From: Sedimentibacter sp. MB31-C6
Lineage (GTDB): Bacteria; Bacillota; Clostridia; Tissierellales; Sedimentibacteraceae
Direction of reading: 5' to 3'
Length of the DNA: 64,000 nucleotides
NCBI RefSeq assembly: GCF_035934735.1
Contig: NZ_CP142396.1
Coordinates: forward strand, 1,798,001 to 1,862,000
Positions 33,488 to 42,370 of this stretch are shown in pieces. The stretch's first letter is position 1. Every line of letters starts with the position of its first letter. The position numbers and the translations under genes are program-made. The notes under the pieces were generated by a model that had not been told where the DNA came from, made no database searches, and saw nothing but the letters and a program-made list of their open reading frames with translations.

Positions 33488-33910
33488 TTGGCAGAAATAA
33501 AGAGCAAAGCAAAGAAACGGACAGCAGTATGGCTCTATCCTGAAACAATAGAGAAGATGGATGGACTGATTGAAAGAGATAATTGCAAAAGCCGCAGTGA
33601 ATTTATAGATAAGGCTTTAAATTTTTATATGGGGTATCTGGTAAGTGAAGATACTACAGGATATCTATCTAAAATACTAATCTCAGCTATGCAAGGGATA
33701 CTTAAAGAAACGGAGAATAGAAATGCTAATAATTTATTTCGTCTATCCGTTGAAATGAGCATGATGATGAATATACTTGCAGCTGGATTAGAAATTAGTG
33801 ATGAAGAACTTAGGAGTTTAAGGGGAAGGTGTGTACAACAGGTAAAAAAGACAAGAGGTAAAGTATCTATGGAGGAGGCGATAAAGTTTCAGCAGGGAAT
33901 TGGAGAGTGA
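33488..33910 (+). CDS. Ribbon-helix-helix relaxosome accessory protein (MobC-like)
   Basis: This 140-residue protein starts at TTG behind GAGGTGA. Residues 10-50 (RTAVWLYPETIEKMDGLI, then CKSRSEFIDKALNFYMGYL) are a ribbon-helix-helix DNA-binding domain, followed by a helical C-terminal half. Such proteins bind oriT and help the relaxase nick. It lies between the candidate oriT and the relaxase gene, with six bases to the latter. Confidence 0.8.
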   Translation: MAEIKSKAKKRTAVWLYPETIEKMDGLIERDNCKSRSEFIDKALNFYMGYLVSEDTTGYLSKILISAMQGILKETENRNANNLFRLSVEMSMMMNILAAGLEISDEELRSLRGRCVQQVKKTRGKVSMEEAIKFQQGIGE

Positions 33911-33916
33911 TAAACT

Positions 33917-36586
33917 ATGGCAAGACTGATATTAAAATGCCCTTATCTAAAAGGTGGCAGTGATAAAACATCAGCTCATCTTGAAAACTTAGTGAATTAT
34001 ATTGCTACTAGAGATGGTGTAGAAAAAATAAAAGTTGAAAATAAAAATCTTTCATCTACAAAAAAACAAGAAGAATTAATTGCTCAAATAGTTAAAGAGT
34101 TTCCAGCTACTAAAAATTTGTTTGAGTATGAGGACTATATTGAGAATTCCACAATAGAAAATGCCTCTGAATTTATTTCCATAGCAATAGAAGAAAACCT
34201 CGATAAGATTGGCAAACGTAAAAACTATGTAGATTATATTGCAAATCGACCAAGGGTGGAAAGGATGGGAAAGCATGGGCTATTTACTGGTGGAGGTGAT
34301 AGTTTAGTTCTTAGTAGGATTGCAGATGAAGTTGCAAATCATGAAGGAAATGTGTGGACTCCGATTATCTCCTTAAGGAGAGAGGATGCTGTAAGACTTG
34401 GTTTTGATAATGCTGAAAGCTGGCATAATATGCTTTCTTATTATGCCATAGACATAGCTGAATCTTTAAAGATAAAGCCTGAGAACTTTCGTTGGTATGC
34501 TGCCTTTCATAATGAGGGTCATCATCCCCATATTCATATGATTTGTTACTCTACAGATTCAAAGGAAGGATATCTGACGAAAAAAGGTATAGAGAAAATG
34601 AAATCAGGATTTGTAAAAAATATCTTTGGTCAGGAACTAGAAGGAATTTATATAGAACAAAGTAAAAGAAGAGATGAACTAAAAGAAGAATCAAGGAAAG
34701 TATTATTGGAACTAATATCAGAAATGAAAAAGGATACTTTTCAAAATAGTAAAGTAGAAGAACAGTTTATAGAATTCGCTGAACGATTGAAATTCAGCAA
34801 GGGTAAAAAACAATATGGATACTTGCAGCCAAAGCTTAAGGCAATGGTAGATGGGATTGTAGATGAACTAGCTAAGGAAGAAGGAATAAGCAAGGCATAT
34901 GATCTATGGTATGAAATGCGTAACGAAGTATTGCACAGCTACATGGATAATCTGCCAGAGCCTCTGCCCTTATCTAAGCAAAAGGAATTTAAATCAATTA
35001 AAAATATGATTATTAAAGAGGCAGATAATTATAATAAAGGGATCTTTTCCTTTGAAGAAATAGCAAATGATGATATTGATATTACAAATGAAGAAAGAGA
35101 AAAAGAAACAGAAGATATAATTGGAAATGATATAGATTTTGTCGAAATGGAAGGGAATGCTTTAGATTTACCTGATGAAACAGAGGTCAATGACAATATA
35201 ACTGAAGATGTTTATGTCAAGTGGAGTGATGATTATAAGAGGGCCTGTGAATTCTTATTTGGCACAGATGATATAGTTCAGGATTTTGAAGAAGCTTTTT
35301 ATTTATTTCAATTAGAAGCTGAAAAGGGAAATGCCCTTGCCATGTTTAATATGGGAAGAATATTTGCTGATGGTCTTGGTGTAGAATTTGATATAGAAGA
35401 ATCCTATAAATGGTATGAAAAAGCACTTAATGCTTTTCATAAAGTAGAAGATAGAAAGCCTTGGAATTATACAGAGTACCGTATAGGTAAAATATATTCC
35501 CAAGGGCTTGGAACAGAAATAGATTATGAAAGAGCAGTCTACTGGCTTACTTTATCAGCAGAAGAAAGATATAAGTTTGCAGAGTATTCTTTGGCTGGAC
35601 TCTATTATAATGGTCAAGGCGTAGATCAAAGCTATATAAAAGCATTTGATTTGTATTTAAGATCTGCTAAACAGGGTTTTCCATATGCTAGTTTCGAAGT
35701 CGCAAAGATGTACCGTGATGGAATTGGAACCAATATGAATGAAAAAGAATCAAATAAATATTTCCGTTCAGCATTCATAGGTTTTGAAAAATTAGAAAAG
35801 CAAAGTCATGACGATAAAATACAATATAGACTTGGATGGATGCTTGAAAACGGAGTTGGTATAGAAAAGGATATAAGGAGAGCAAAGAAATACTATGAAA
35901 AGTCAGCAAAACTTGAAAATACATTTGCCTGTTATTCACTCGCAAAATTAATCCTTGCAGAAGATAATCCAACTATTACAGAGATAAAAACAGCAATTGA
36001 ATATTTAGAGCAGGCATCCACAAGTGGTAATCAATATGCACAATATTCTCTTGGCGTACTTTATCTTAATGGAAAGTATGTGGAGAAGAATATTTATAAA
36101 GCTATAGAATTGTTTGAACTATCTTCAAAACAAAGTAATGAGTACGCAGCATATCAGCTAGGCAAGTTATTCCTTAAGGGTGAAGATATAGAGAAAGATA
36201 TTCCATCAGCAGTTAAATGGTTTCTTATATCTGCAGAAAAAGGAAATCAATACGCACAGTATTTACTAGGGAAAATATATTTTATGGGTGATGGTGTTAT
36301 AGAGAATAAAGAAGAGGCAATAAAATGGTTTACTATATCATCCGAGCAAGGAAATGAATATGCTCAATTTTTTCTCGATAATATGGATAGGTTTCAAAAT
36401 CCCTCTGTTTCACTTACAGTATCAAGGATGCTTCACCATATGAGTAGGATATTTGAAGATAATGTTCCTCTGAAATCATCAGGAGTTGGAATTAAGATTG
36501 ATAGTAAGCTTATGAGAAAGTTAAGGGAAAAGAAAATGGCACAGGGACATAAGAAAAATGAGCAGGAGCAGAATATTGAGTTGTAG
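33917..36586 (+). CDS. MobP-type relaxase fused to Sel1-like repeats
   Basis: This 889-residue protein is the DNA-nicking transesterase that starts conjugative transfer. The N-terminal 330 residues are a relaxase domain with the HUH metal motif NEGHHPHIHMICYS near residue 199. The candidate tyrosines are in the first 120 residues (for example NLVNYIATRDG and KNYVDYIANRP). The second half (about 455-840) is a run of roughly nine Sel1/TPR-like repeats such as AMFNMGRIFADGLGVEFD, each 36-40 residues. The pattern matches the MobP3 group of Firmicutes relaxases. The repeats probably bind a protein partner such as VirD4. Confidence 0.85.
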   Translation: MARLILKCPYLKGGSDKTSAHLENLVNYIATRDGVEKIKVENKNLSSTKKQEELIAQIVKEFPATKNLFEYEDYIENSTIENASEFISIAIEENLDKIGKRKNYVDYIANRPRVERMGKHGLFTGGGDSLVLSRIADEVANHEGNVWTPIISLRREDAVRLGFDNAESWHNMLSYYAIDIAESLKIKPENFRWYAAFHNEGHHPHIHMICYSTDSKEGYLTKKGIEKMKSGFVKNIFGQELEGIYIEQSKRRDELKEESRKVLLELISEMKKDTFQNSKVEEQFIEFAERLKFSKGKKQYGYLQPKLKAMVDGIVDELAKEEGISKAYDLWYEMRNEVLHSYMDNLPEPLPLSKQKEFKSIKNMIIKEADNYNKGIFSFEEIANDDIDITNEEREKETEDIIGNDIDFVEMEGNALDLPDETEVNDNITEDVYVKWSDDYKRACEFLFGTDDIVQDFEEAFYLFQLEAEKGNALAMFNMGRIFADGLGVEFDIEESYKWYEKALNAFHKVEDRKPWNYTEYRIGKIYSQGLGTEIDYERAVYWLTLSAEERYKFAEYSLAGLYYNGQGVDQSYIKAFDLYLRSAKQGFPYASFEVAKMYRDGIGTNMNEKESNKYFRSAFIGFEKLEKQSHDDKIQYRLGWMLENGVGIEKDIRRAKKYYEKSAKLENTFACYSLAKLILAEDNPTITEIKTAIEYLEQASTSGNQYAQYSLGVLYLNGKYVEKNIYKAIELFELSSKQSNEYAAYQLGKLFLKGEDIEKDIPSAVKWFLISAEKGNQYAQYLLGKIYFMGDGVIENKEEAIKWFTISSEQGNEYAQFFLDNMDRFQNPSVSLTVSRMLHHMSRIFEDNVPLKSSGVGIKIDSKLMRKLREKKMAQGHKKNEQEQNIEL

Positions 36587-36606
36587 AATTCAAAGGGAGG
36601 TAATCT

Positions 36607-38106
36607 ATGGCTACTTATATTCATTTTACAGATGAACAGAAACGAAGGGCAAATTCAGTTGATCTTGTGGATTTCTTGGAAAGACAAGGAGAGAAGCTAT
36701 TGCGTTCTGGAAGAGAAAAAAGACTTGCTAATGATCGAAGCATTACAGTAAGGGGAAATAGGTGGTATGATCATGAAACAAGAGAGGGAGGATTGGCTAT
36801 TGATTTCTTGCAGAACTTTTATGGATTGAGTTTTCCAGAAGCTGTAACAAGATTGCTTGATGAACAGGGAGAAGTAATATATAAAACAGCAGATATAAAA
36901 GAGCAGGAGAAAAGAAAACCTTTTGTACTGCCTCAAAAACATTCTGATATGCGCAGGGTTTTTGCATATTTAATTAAACAAAGATGTATTGATAGGGATA
37001 TAATAAGTTTCTTTGCTAGGAATAAAATGCTTTATGAAAGCTGTGAACTATCCCGAGATAAAACAAAGGAATATCATAATGCAGTATTTGTAGGTATTGA
37101 TGAAAATGGAATTCCTCGTCATGGACATAAACATGGAATATATACGAAAGGCAAAAAGTTCAAAGGGAATATAGAAAGCAGTAATCCCGGCTATAGTTTT
37201 AACTATATTGGAAAGAGCAATAAGCTTTATGTATTTGAAGCACCAATTGATATGCTTTCTTTTATTACAATGTATCAAAAAGATTGGCAGCATGGCAGCT
37301 ATGTATCATTATGCGGAGTATCAGAACAGGCGATGTTAAAAATGATTGAATTGAACCCTCATCTTAATCATGTAATACTATGTCTGGATCATGATATAGC
37401 AGGGATTGAAACTGGTGAAAAATTCTATGATATATTGATTGATAGGGAAATAAGATGTGATAAACTTATGCCTGAATATAAAGATTGGAACGAGGACTTA
37501 ATGGCGAGTCTTAATCTCTCTGCAATACCCGCAGAGGAACATCCTCAGTATAACTTACGGGATAAAATCTGCACAGAGATTTATGAACTGACATCTGAAT
37601 TTAAAAATACAGATAAATCCCTATCAAAATTAAATAATCTATTCCAGAAATGCAAAACAAATAGCAGTGAGCAGGTAGTTGAAACGTTAAAACAACTATC
37701 TGCTTTTTCTTTGCTGTTAGCAGAGAATGAATATAGACAACTAGGATTTAATCAAAGTATTGGTGCTCTTAAAAGGAAGTTATACTCCGAATTTAGGGCA
37801 TACGAAAATCGAAACAGACTTAATAGCCGATTAGATATGATTGGACAGGAGATCTCAAAAGTCAGTAAATATCAGGGAATTCTATCTAAGAAAGAAAAAG
37901 AAACTATTGCAAACAGTTATGAGTTTATTGCTCAGCATAGTTTAAAAGCAGTTATTTTGATTGAGCTGCAAGAGCTAAGACAGGAGCAAAAACAGATAAG
38001 AGAAATGGCTATGCAAAAAGAAGAGGGAGATAGACTAGCGGATGGAATTCTTAAAGTAATGGAAGGGGGCTCTGAACTATGGAATCACAAGTATATTTGC
38101 TTGTAG
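36607..38106 (+). CDS. Toprim-domain primase-like protein (DUF3991)
   Basis: This 499-residue protein has an N-terminal zinc-ribbon-like/DUF3991 region (RSITVRGNRWYDHETREGG, then DFLQNFYGLSFPEAV). A Toprim domain follows, with the glutamate in LYVFEAPIDMLSF near residue 213 and the acidic pair in VILCLDHDIAGIETG near 260. The C-terminal 170 residues are coiled coil. Proteins of this kind prime the complementary strand of transferred DNA or help element replication. It starts at ATG behind GGGAGG and its end overlaps virD4 by 28 bases. Confidence 0.8.
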   Translation: MATYIHFTDEQKRRANSVDLVDFLERQGEKLLRSGREKRLANDRSITVRGNRWYDHETREGGLAIDFLQNFYGLSFPEAVTRLLDEQGEVIYKTADIKEQEKRKPFVLPQKHSDMRRVFAYLIKQRCIDRDIISFFARNKMLYESCELSRDKTKEYHNAVFVGIDENGIPRHGHKHGIYTKGKKFKGNIESSNPGYSFNYIGKSNKLYVFEAPIDMLSFITMYQKDWQHGSYVSLCGVSEQAMLKMIELNPHLNHVILCLDHDIAGIETGEKFYDILIDREIRCDKLMPEYKDWNEDLMASLNLSAIPAEEHPQYNLRDKICTEIYELTSEFKNTDKSLSKLNNLFQKCKTNSSEQVVETLKQLSAFSLLLAENEYRQLGFNQSIGALKRKLYSEFRAYENRNRLNSRLDMIGQEISKVSKYQGILSKKEKETIANSYEFIAQHSLKAVILIELQELRQEQKQIREMAMQKEEGDRLADGILKVMEGGSELWNHKYICL

Positions 38107-39893
38107 GTATGGCAGCTCTTATGTTTATAGTAATTGGAGGAATTTCACTGATTTCACACTACTACACCTTAAACGGAATCAAGTCAAAAACTGTTGGCGA
38201 TGGTCAGCATGGTACTGCTAGATTTGCTACTAAAAAAGAAATTTTAAATACTTATAAGCACATACCGTTTAATGTTTCAGATTGGAGGAAGGGAAAAAAT
38301 TTACCGACAGAGCAAGGAATTATAGTTGGATGCAAGGGGGTTAAAAATAATGTAACAGCACTTGTAGATACTGATGATGTTCATTGTCTTATGATTGGAG
38401 CGGCAGGTGTGGGAAAGACTGCATTTTTCCTTTATCCAAACTTGGAATATGCCTGTGCAACTGGTATGAGTTTTATAACTACTGATACAAAAGGTGATCT
38501 TGCCAGAAACTATGGAAGGATTGCTAAAGAATGCTACGGATACAATATTGCAGTTATAGACTTAAGAAATCCTACAAGAAGTGATGGAAATAATTTATTG
38601 CATCTAGTTAACAAATATATGGATAAGTATAGAGAAGATAACAACAATATTTCTGTAAAAGCAAAGGCTGAGAAGTATGCAAAGATTATTTCTAAAACTA
38701 TTATAAATTCTACAGGTGACAGTTCTGCTTACGGTCAAAATGCTTTTTTCTATGATGCAGCCGAAGGACTTCTCACAGCTGTTATTTTGCTTATTGCAGA
38801 GTATCTCCCACCTACTGAGGAAGAAGGTGAAATAGTAGATGTAAGACATATCATAAGTGTGTTTAAAATGGTACAGGACTTAATGGCACCAAGCAAAGTA
38901 AAGGGAAAAAGTCAATTTCAGTTATTAATGGATAAACTTCCACCAGAGCATAAGGCTAGATGGTTTTCAGGTGCAGCACTAAACTCTGCTGAACAAGCCA
39001 TGGCATCAGTTCTATCTACTGTATTATCAAGACTGAATGCCTTCTTAGACACAGAGATGGAGCAGATTCTATGTTTTGATACAGAAATTGATGCTGAAAC
39101 TTTCTGTAATAAAAAATCTGCAATCTTTCTTATACTCCCGGAGGAAGATAATACGAAATATTTTATGGTTAGTTTATTCTTGCAGCAGTTTTATCGTGAG
39201 ATGCTAACAGTAGCAGATGAAAATGGGGGCAAGCTCCCAAATCGTGTCATGATTTATGCAGATGAAATCGGTACAATTCCAAAGATAGAATCCTTTGAAA
39301 TGATGCTTAGTGCAGGCCGTTCCAGAAAAATATCATTGGTCCCTATAATTCAGTCATTTGCACAGCTAGATAAAAATTATGGTAAAGAAGGCAGTGAAAT
39401 TATAACAGATAACTGTCAGCTTACTATATTTGGAGGGTTTGCACCTAATTCAGAAACTGCTCAAGTTCTATCCAAATCACTTGGCAGCAGAACTGTAATG
39501 AGCGGAAGTATCAGCAGAGGTAAAAATGATCCTTCACAAAGCCTGCAGATGATGGAGAGACCACTACTAACAGCGGATGAGCTAAAGTCTTTACCAAAGG
39601 GAAACTTTGTTATTATGAAGACAGGAGCTAATCCAATGAAGACAGTACTTCGTCTGTTTTTAGATTGGGGCATTTCTTTTGGGAAGCCATATATTATGGA
39701 GGAAAAGTCACATCGCAAAGTAGCATATGCAGATAAGGAAACCTTGGAAGAGAATATTATACTTGATATGGGGAAAAATGAGGAATTGGAATCAGATGAA
39801 GAAAGAAGAATAGGAGGTATGGTAAATACACAGAGCTTATTATCAAAAACTGAAACAGGAGAAAATAAACGAAGGCCGACATTGAGAACATAG
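38079..39893 (+). CDS. virD4: VirD4/TraG-family type IV coupling protein
   Basis: This 604-residue ATPase links the relaxosome and protein substrates to the secretion channel. One N-terminal membrane helix (LVGMAALMFIVIGGISLISH) is followed by GTARFATKKEI and Walker A MIGAAGVGKTAF near residue 107. FITTDTKGDL and a Walker B stretch VMIYADEIGTIPKIESFE lie further on. The usual second N-terminal helix of TraG proteins is absent, as in many Gram-positive coupling proteins. It would be the expected reader of any C-terminal translocation signal on accessory proteins. Confidence 0.9.
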   Translation: MESQVYLLVGMAALMFIVIGGISLISHYYTLNGIKSKTVGDGQHGTARFATKKEILNTYKHIPFNVSDWRKGKNLPTEQGIIVGCKGVKNNVTALVDTDDVHCLMIGAAGVGKTAFFLYPNLEYACATGMSFITTDTKGDLARNYGRIAKECYGYNIAVIDLRNPTRSDGNNLLHLVNKYMDKYREDNNNISVKAKAEKYAKIISKTIINSTGDSSAYGQNAFFYDAAEGLLTAVILLIAEYLPPTEEEGEIVDVRHIISVFKMVQDLMAPSKVKGKSQFQLLMDKLPPEHKARWFSGAALNSAEQAMASVLSTVLSRLNAFLDTEMEQILCFDTEIDAETFCNKKSAIFLILPEEDNTKYFMVSLFLQQFYREMLTVADENGGKLPNRVMIYADEIGTIPKIESFEMMLSAGRSRKISLVPIIQSFAQLDKNYGKEGSEIITDNCQLTIFGGFAPNSETAQVLSKSLGSRTVMSGSISRGKNDPSQSLQMMERPLLTADELKSLPKGNFVIMKTGANPMKTVLRLFLDWGISFGKPYIMEEKSHRKVAYADKETLEENIILDMGKNEELESDEERRIGGMVNTQSLLSKTETGENKRRPTLRT

Positions 39894-39905
39894 GAGGGAT
39901 GAGAC

Positions 39906-40172
39906 TTGAGTTATTTTGGAACAATTTATTCCTACTCTTATAATGAACTACCAGCTCGTGCGAAAACAGTATACATGTACTTAAAAGATAGAAGTGATAC
40001 AAAAGGTGAATGCTGGCCAGCCATAAATACTATTGCAAGGGAAACTTCTATGTCAAGGAGTACTGTAAAACGAGGCATAGCTGATCTTATACGTTGTGGT
40101 CTGCTTACTAAGGAAGTACGCTATAGGGAGAATGGAGGAAATACTTCCAATCGATATTTTTTGAAAAAGTAG
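39906..40172 (+). CDS. Winged-helix (HTH_36) DNA-binding protein
   Basis: This 88-residue protein starts at TTG behind AGGAGGG. ARAKTVYMYLKDRSD, then CWPAINTIARETSMSRSTVK and RCGLLTKEVRYRENGG form a winged helix of the HTH_36 type found in replication initiators and element regulators. It is the last gene of the conjugation transcript and is followed by a terminator. It may regulate the operon or assist replication. Confidence 0.8.
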   Translation: MSYFGTIYSYSYNELPARAKTVYMYLKDRSDTKGECWPAINTIARETSMSRSTVKRGIADLIRCGLLTKEVRYRENGGNTSNRYFLKK

Positions 40173-40185
40173 TTTAAGATATATT

Positions 40186-40226
40186 AAAAGGACATGCTAT
40201 CCACCAAGGGGGTAGTATGTCTTTTA
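40186..40226 (+). terminator. Terminator at the end of the conjugation module
   Basis: GACATGCTATCC pairs with GGGTAGTATGTC (two G-T pairs), bordered by AAAAG on the left and CTTTT on the right. It marks the boundary between conjugation genes and cargo. Confidence 0.65.
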
Positions 40227-40342
40227 AATGAACTAGGGTGGAGTTCATGGTGAACTCACAAGAAGGACTCACTTTAAGAATATATTTAACATCAGAAAAA
40301 GAACAAGACATATACCCAGATAGTATTATTGGATTCTACAAC

Positions 40343-40393
40343 TTGACAGTTTATATGAATTTGTTCTATAATACAATTGGACAGCCGTCCGAA
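40343..40393 (+). promoter_or_regulatory. Promoter with TetR-type operator
   Basis: TTGACA at 40343 and TATAAT at 40367 are separated by 18 bases. Directly after the -10 lies TTGGACAGCCGTCCGAA (40377-40393), an inverted repeat with GGAC/GTCC arms. It covers the start-site region 20 bases before the TetR gene, the usual layout of TetR autorepression. Related GGACGTA/GACGTAC sites occur before the third TetR and second DegV genes. Confidence 0.7.
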
Positions 40394-40413
40394 CTATATT
40401 GGAGGAATATTAG

Positions 40414-40995
40414 ATGGATAATAAACTAGAAAATTTAAATCAATCTCAAAAAATACTAAATGCAGCATTTAAATGTATATCTGAAAGAGGATACGCAAGC
40501 GTTTCTTTAAGGGATATTGCTGACGAAGCAGGAGTTGTACTGAGTCAGCTTAATTATTATTATAAAAACAAAGAAGGATTATTTACTGAGATAATAAAAA
40601 CACTTACACAGCAATATTTGAATGAAATTGAAGATAACTTAAAAAAGGGAGATACAGAAAAAGAAAAGATGATGCACTTAATTGAATATTTTCAGGAAAT
40701 GTTAAAAGAAAAACCCGAATTATTCAAACTACTTTTTGATTTAACCAGTATGGCACTTTGGTCAGAATCTTTTAAAGAGCTTTTAAATGATCTTTTTAAT
40801 AATGTAGTCAACTTAATAGAAACATATATTATTAATGATTTTTCTGATGAAAGAATATTAAAATATAAATCTCCTGTTACACTATCTAGGATGATGTTAG
40901 GCACTTTGTTTGGAATGTCTATACAAGTAATACTGGCTAATGGAGAAGAGGACATGATTGATTCGCTGTCGTCATTAAAAGCGTTATTTGAATAA
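40414..40995 (+). CDS. TetR/AcrR family regulator (paralogue A)
   Basis: This 193-residue repressor has the TetR HTH at residues 10-56 (QKILNAAFKCISERGYASV, SLRDIADEAGVVLSQLNYYY, NKEGLF), then a helical ligand-binding domain. It is closely similar to the TetR at 49365, including FKLLFDLTSMALWS in the ligand domain, so both probably sense related ligands. It has a good promoter overlapped by an inverted repeat, which suggests autoregulation. It opens the membrane/lipid cargo region. Confidence 0.9.
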   Translation: MDNKLENLNQSQKILNAAFKCISERGYASVSLRDIADEAGVVLSQLNYYYKNKEGLFTEIIKTLTQQYLNEIEDNLKKGDTEKEKMMHLIEYFQEMLKEKPELFKLLFDLTSMALWSESFKELLNDLFNNVVNLIETYIINDFSDERILKYKSPVTLSRMMLGTLFGMSIQVILANGEEDMIDSLSSLKALFE

Positions 40996-41057
40996 AATAG
41001 AACCGTGTATATACAGCTTAGTAAAAAAGGGTACACTAATTTAAAGGGTGAATTATT

Positions 41058-41276
41058 ATGGCTATTATTATAAATTTAGAAAACTTGCTGCTACAAAAAG
41101 AAATAAATTCATCTGACTTAGCAGCAAATATAAATATCACAAAATCAAACTTATCTGTTTTAAAAAATAACAAGGCAAAATTAATACGATTCTCGACACT
41201 TGATTCAATATGTAAAACGTTGAATTGCCAGCCCGGTGATATATTAAAGCATGTTCCTGATGTAAAAATCATATAA
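41058..41276 (+). CDS. Small XRE-type HTH regulator
   Basis: This 72-residue protein is little more than a Cro/XRE helix-turn-helix of the YozG-like type: LLLQKEINSSDLAANINITK, then LSVLKNNKAKLIRFSTLDSI and CKTLNCQPGDIL. GGGTGA precedes ATG. It lies on its own between two TetR genes. The target is unknown. Confidence 0.8.
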   Translation: MAIIINLENLLLQKEINSSDLAANINITKSNLSVLKNNKAKLIRFSTLDSICKTLNCQPGDILKHVPDVKII

Positions 41277-41612
41277 TTTGCTTAAACAAAGATTATTTTT
41301 AAATTTATAACTAGCAGGTAATATTTTTATTAGAGTGATAAAGTCTTAAAAGTTCTAATAAAAAGTGACCATCAAATTGAGTAATAAGAATAGAATTTGA
41401 TAATTAATTAATGCATAGTTTTTTACTAATTATGATAACACGTGCATCTGAGTTACAAGGACCAGTAAGAATAAAATTTGGTCACACTGCTGAAAAACAA
41501 AGTATTAAATTTATTTTTTAAATGTAGTTTCGGTAAAGCTGATTCTATCCATCGAAGTCTATATTTTGTACATATTAACAGTTTTCCAGTATTTTGTTAA
41601 GGTAATAAATAT
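41277..41612. other. 336-bp gene-free stretch
   Basis: No ORF or RNA is evident. The stretch holds two similar segments, AGAATAGAATTTG near 41389 and AGAATAAAATTTGGTCACAC near 41468; GTGACC also occurs near 41366, so GTGACC and GGTCAC face each other about 100 bases apart. It could be decayed coding sequence or a scar of rearrangement between cargo blocks. I see no clear terminator. Confidence 0.4.
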
Positions 41613-42191
41613 TTACATATCTTTTTTTGGCAGCAGTTTTTGAAATCCGTAGAATGCTGCTGTTCCCACAATATTAGCAACCTCTTTCTCAGTAAGATTT
41701 ACTTCATTCTTTAGCCATGAAAGATAAGCAGAAGTCACACCTGCAGAATAGAATTCAGCATATAATTCGAGTTCATTATGAGACATATTTATTTCAGTTG
41801 CCATAGCTTCTACTGCGACACTTTTTACGATATTTTTAATCTCTTCCCAAAACGGGGAAAAGGATGGCATTTTTACTATATGGCGATAAAGTTCAATATC
41901 CTCACCTATGAGGAGGTTTAGCGATTCAAACAAGGAAGTGATGTCAAAAGAGCGGTCAAAAAAATCATTCTTTTCTAATATCAGGAGCAATTTGCTAGTT
42001 ATCTCCTGATAAAATTCATTTATAAGATCTTCTATAGAGTCATAGTGCAGGTAAAAGGTCTTCCTGTCAATATTGGCTTGTTTTGCAATTTCTGTAACAG
42101 TAATTTTGGGTGCATTTTTTTTCTTGATTATTGAGATAAATGCTTCCCTAATTGCTGTTTTTGTTTTGGCAATTCTGCGATCCTCTATCAT
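41613..42191 (-). CDS. TetR/AcrR family regulator (divergent from patatin)
   Basis: This minus-strand regulator of about 192 residues starts at an ATG behind GGGGTG; the frame also reaches a TTG at 42209. The HTH covers TKTAIREAFISIIKKKNA, ITVTEIAKQANIDRKTFYLH, with YDSIEDLI after it. The C-terminal part resembles the TetR_C_33-like group with SAGVTSAYLSWLKNE. It is not close to the other two TetR proteins here. It is divergent from the patatin/radical SAM/DegV operon and a perfect palindrome lies between, so it probably represses that operon and itself. Confidence 0.88.
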   Translation of the reverse strand: MIEDRRIAKTKTAIREAFISIIKKKNAPKITVTEIAKQANIDRKTFYLHYDSIEDLINEFYQEITSKLLLILEKNDFFDRSFDITSLFESLNLLIGEDIELYRHIVKMPSFSPFWEEIKNIVKSVAVEAMATEINMSHNELELYAEFYSAGVTSAYLSWLKNEVNLTEKEVANIVGTAAFYGFQKLLPKKDM

Positions 42192-42305
42192 AAGACACCC
42201 CACTTTCAATAATTTTGTTGATTAAACCACACATGAAGATAAGCTGGCAATTGAATACTACATTACAGCATATTATAATACACATATGAGGAATAATCAA
42301 CACAT

Positions 42306-42321
42306 GTCTATTCTAATAGAC
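42306..42321. promoter_or_regulatory. Palindromic operator candidate
   Basis: GTCTATTCTAATAGAC is a perfect 7-bp inverted repeat with a two-base spacer, 115 bases from the TetR start and 50 bases before the patatin frame. It is the only strong dyad seen in the divergent region. Confidence 0.6.
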
Positions 42322-42370
42322 CATAAATATGCAAAAGTTAGGATAAGTTATGGATTGTTTTTTGCAATAA

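Noticed and set aside
40238-40429. A 63-codon frame starting at GTG before the first TetR gene
   Set aside because: The TetR promoter, operator and RBS lie inside it, it has no recognisable domain and it overlaps the TetR start. It is most likely non-coding.
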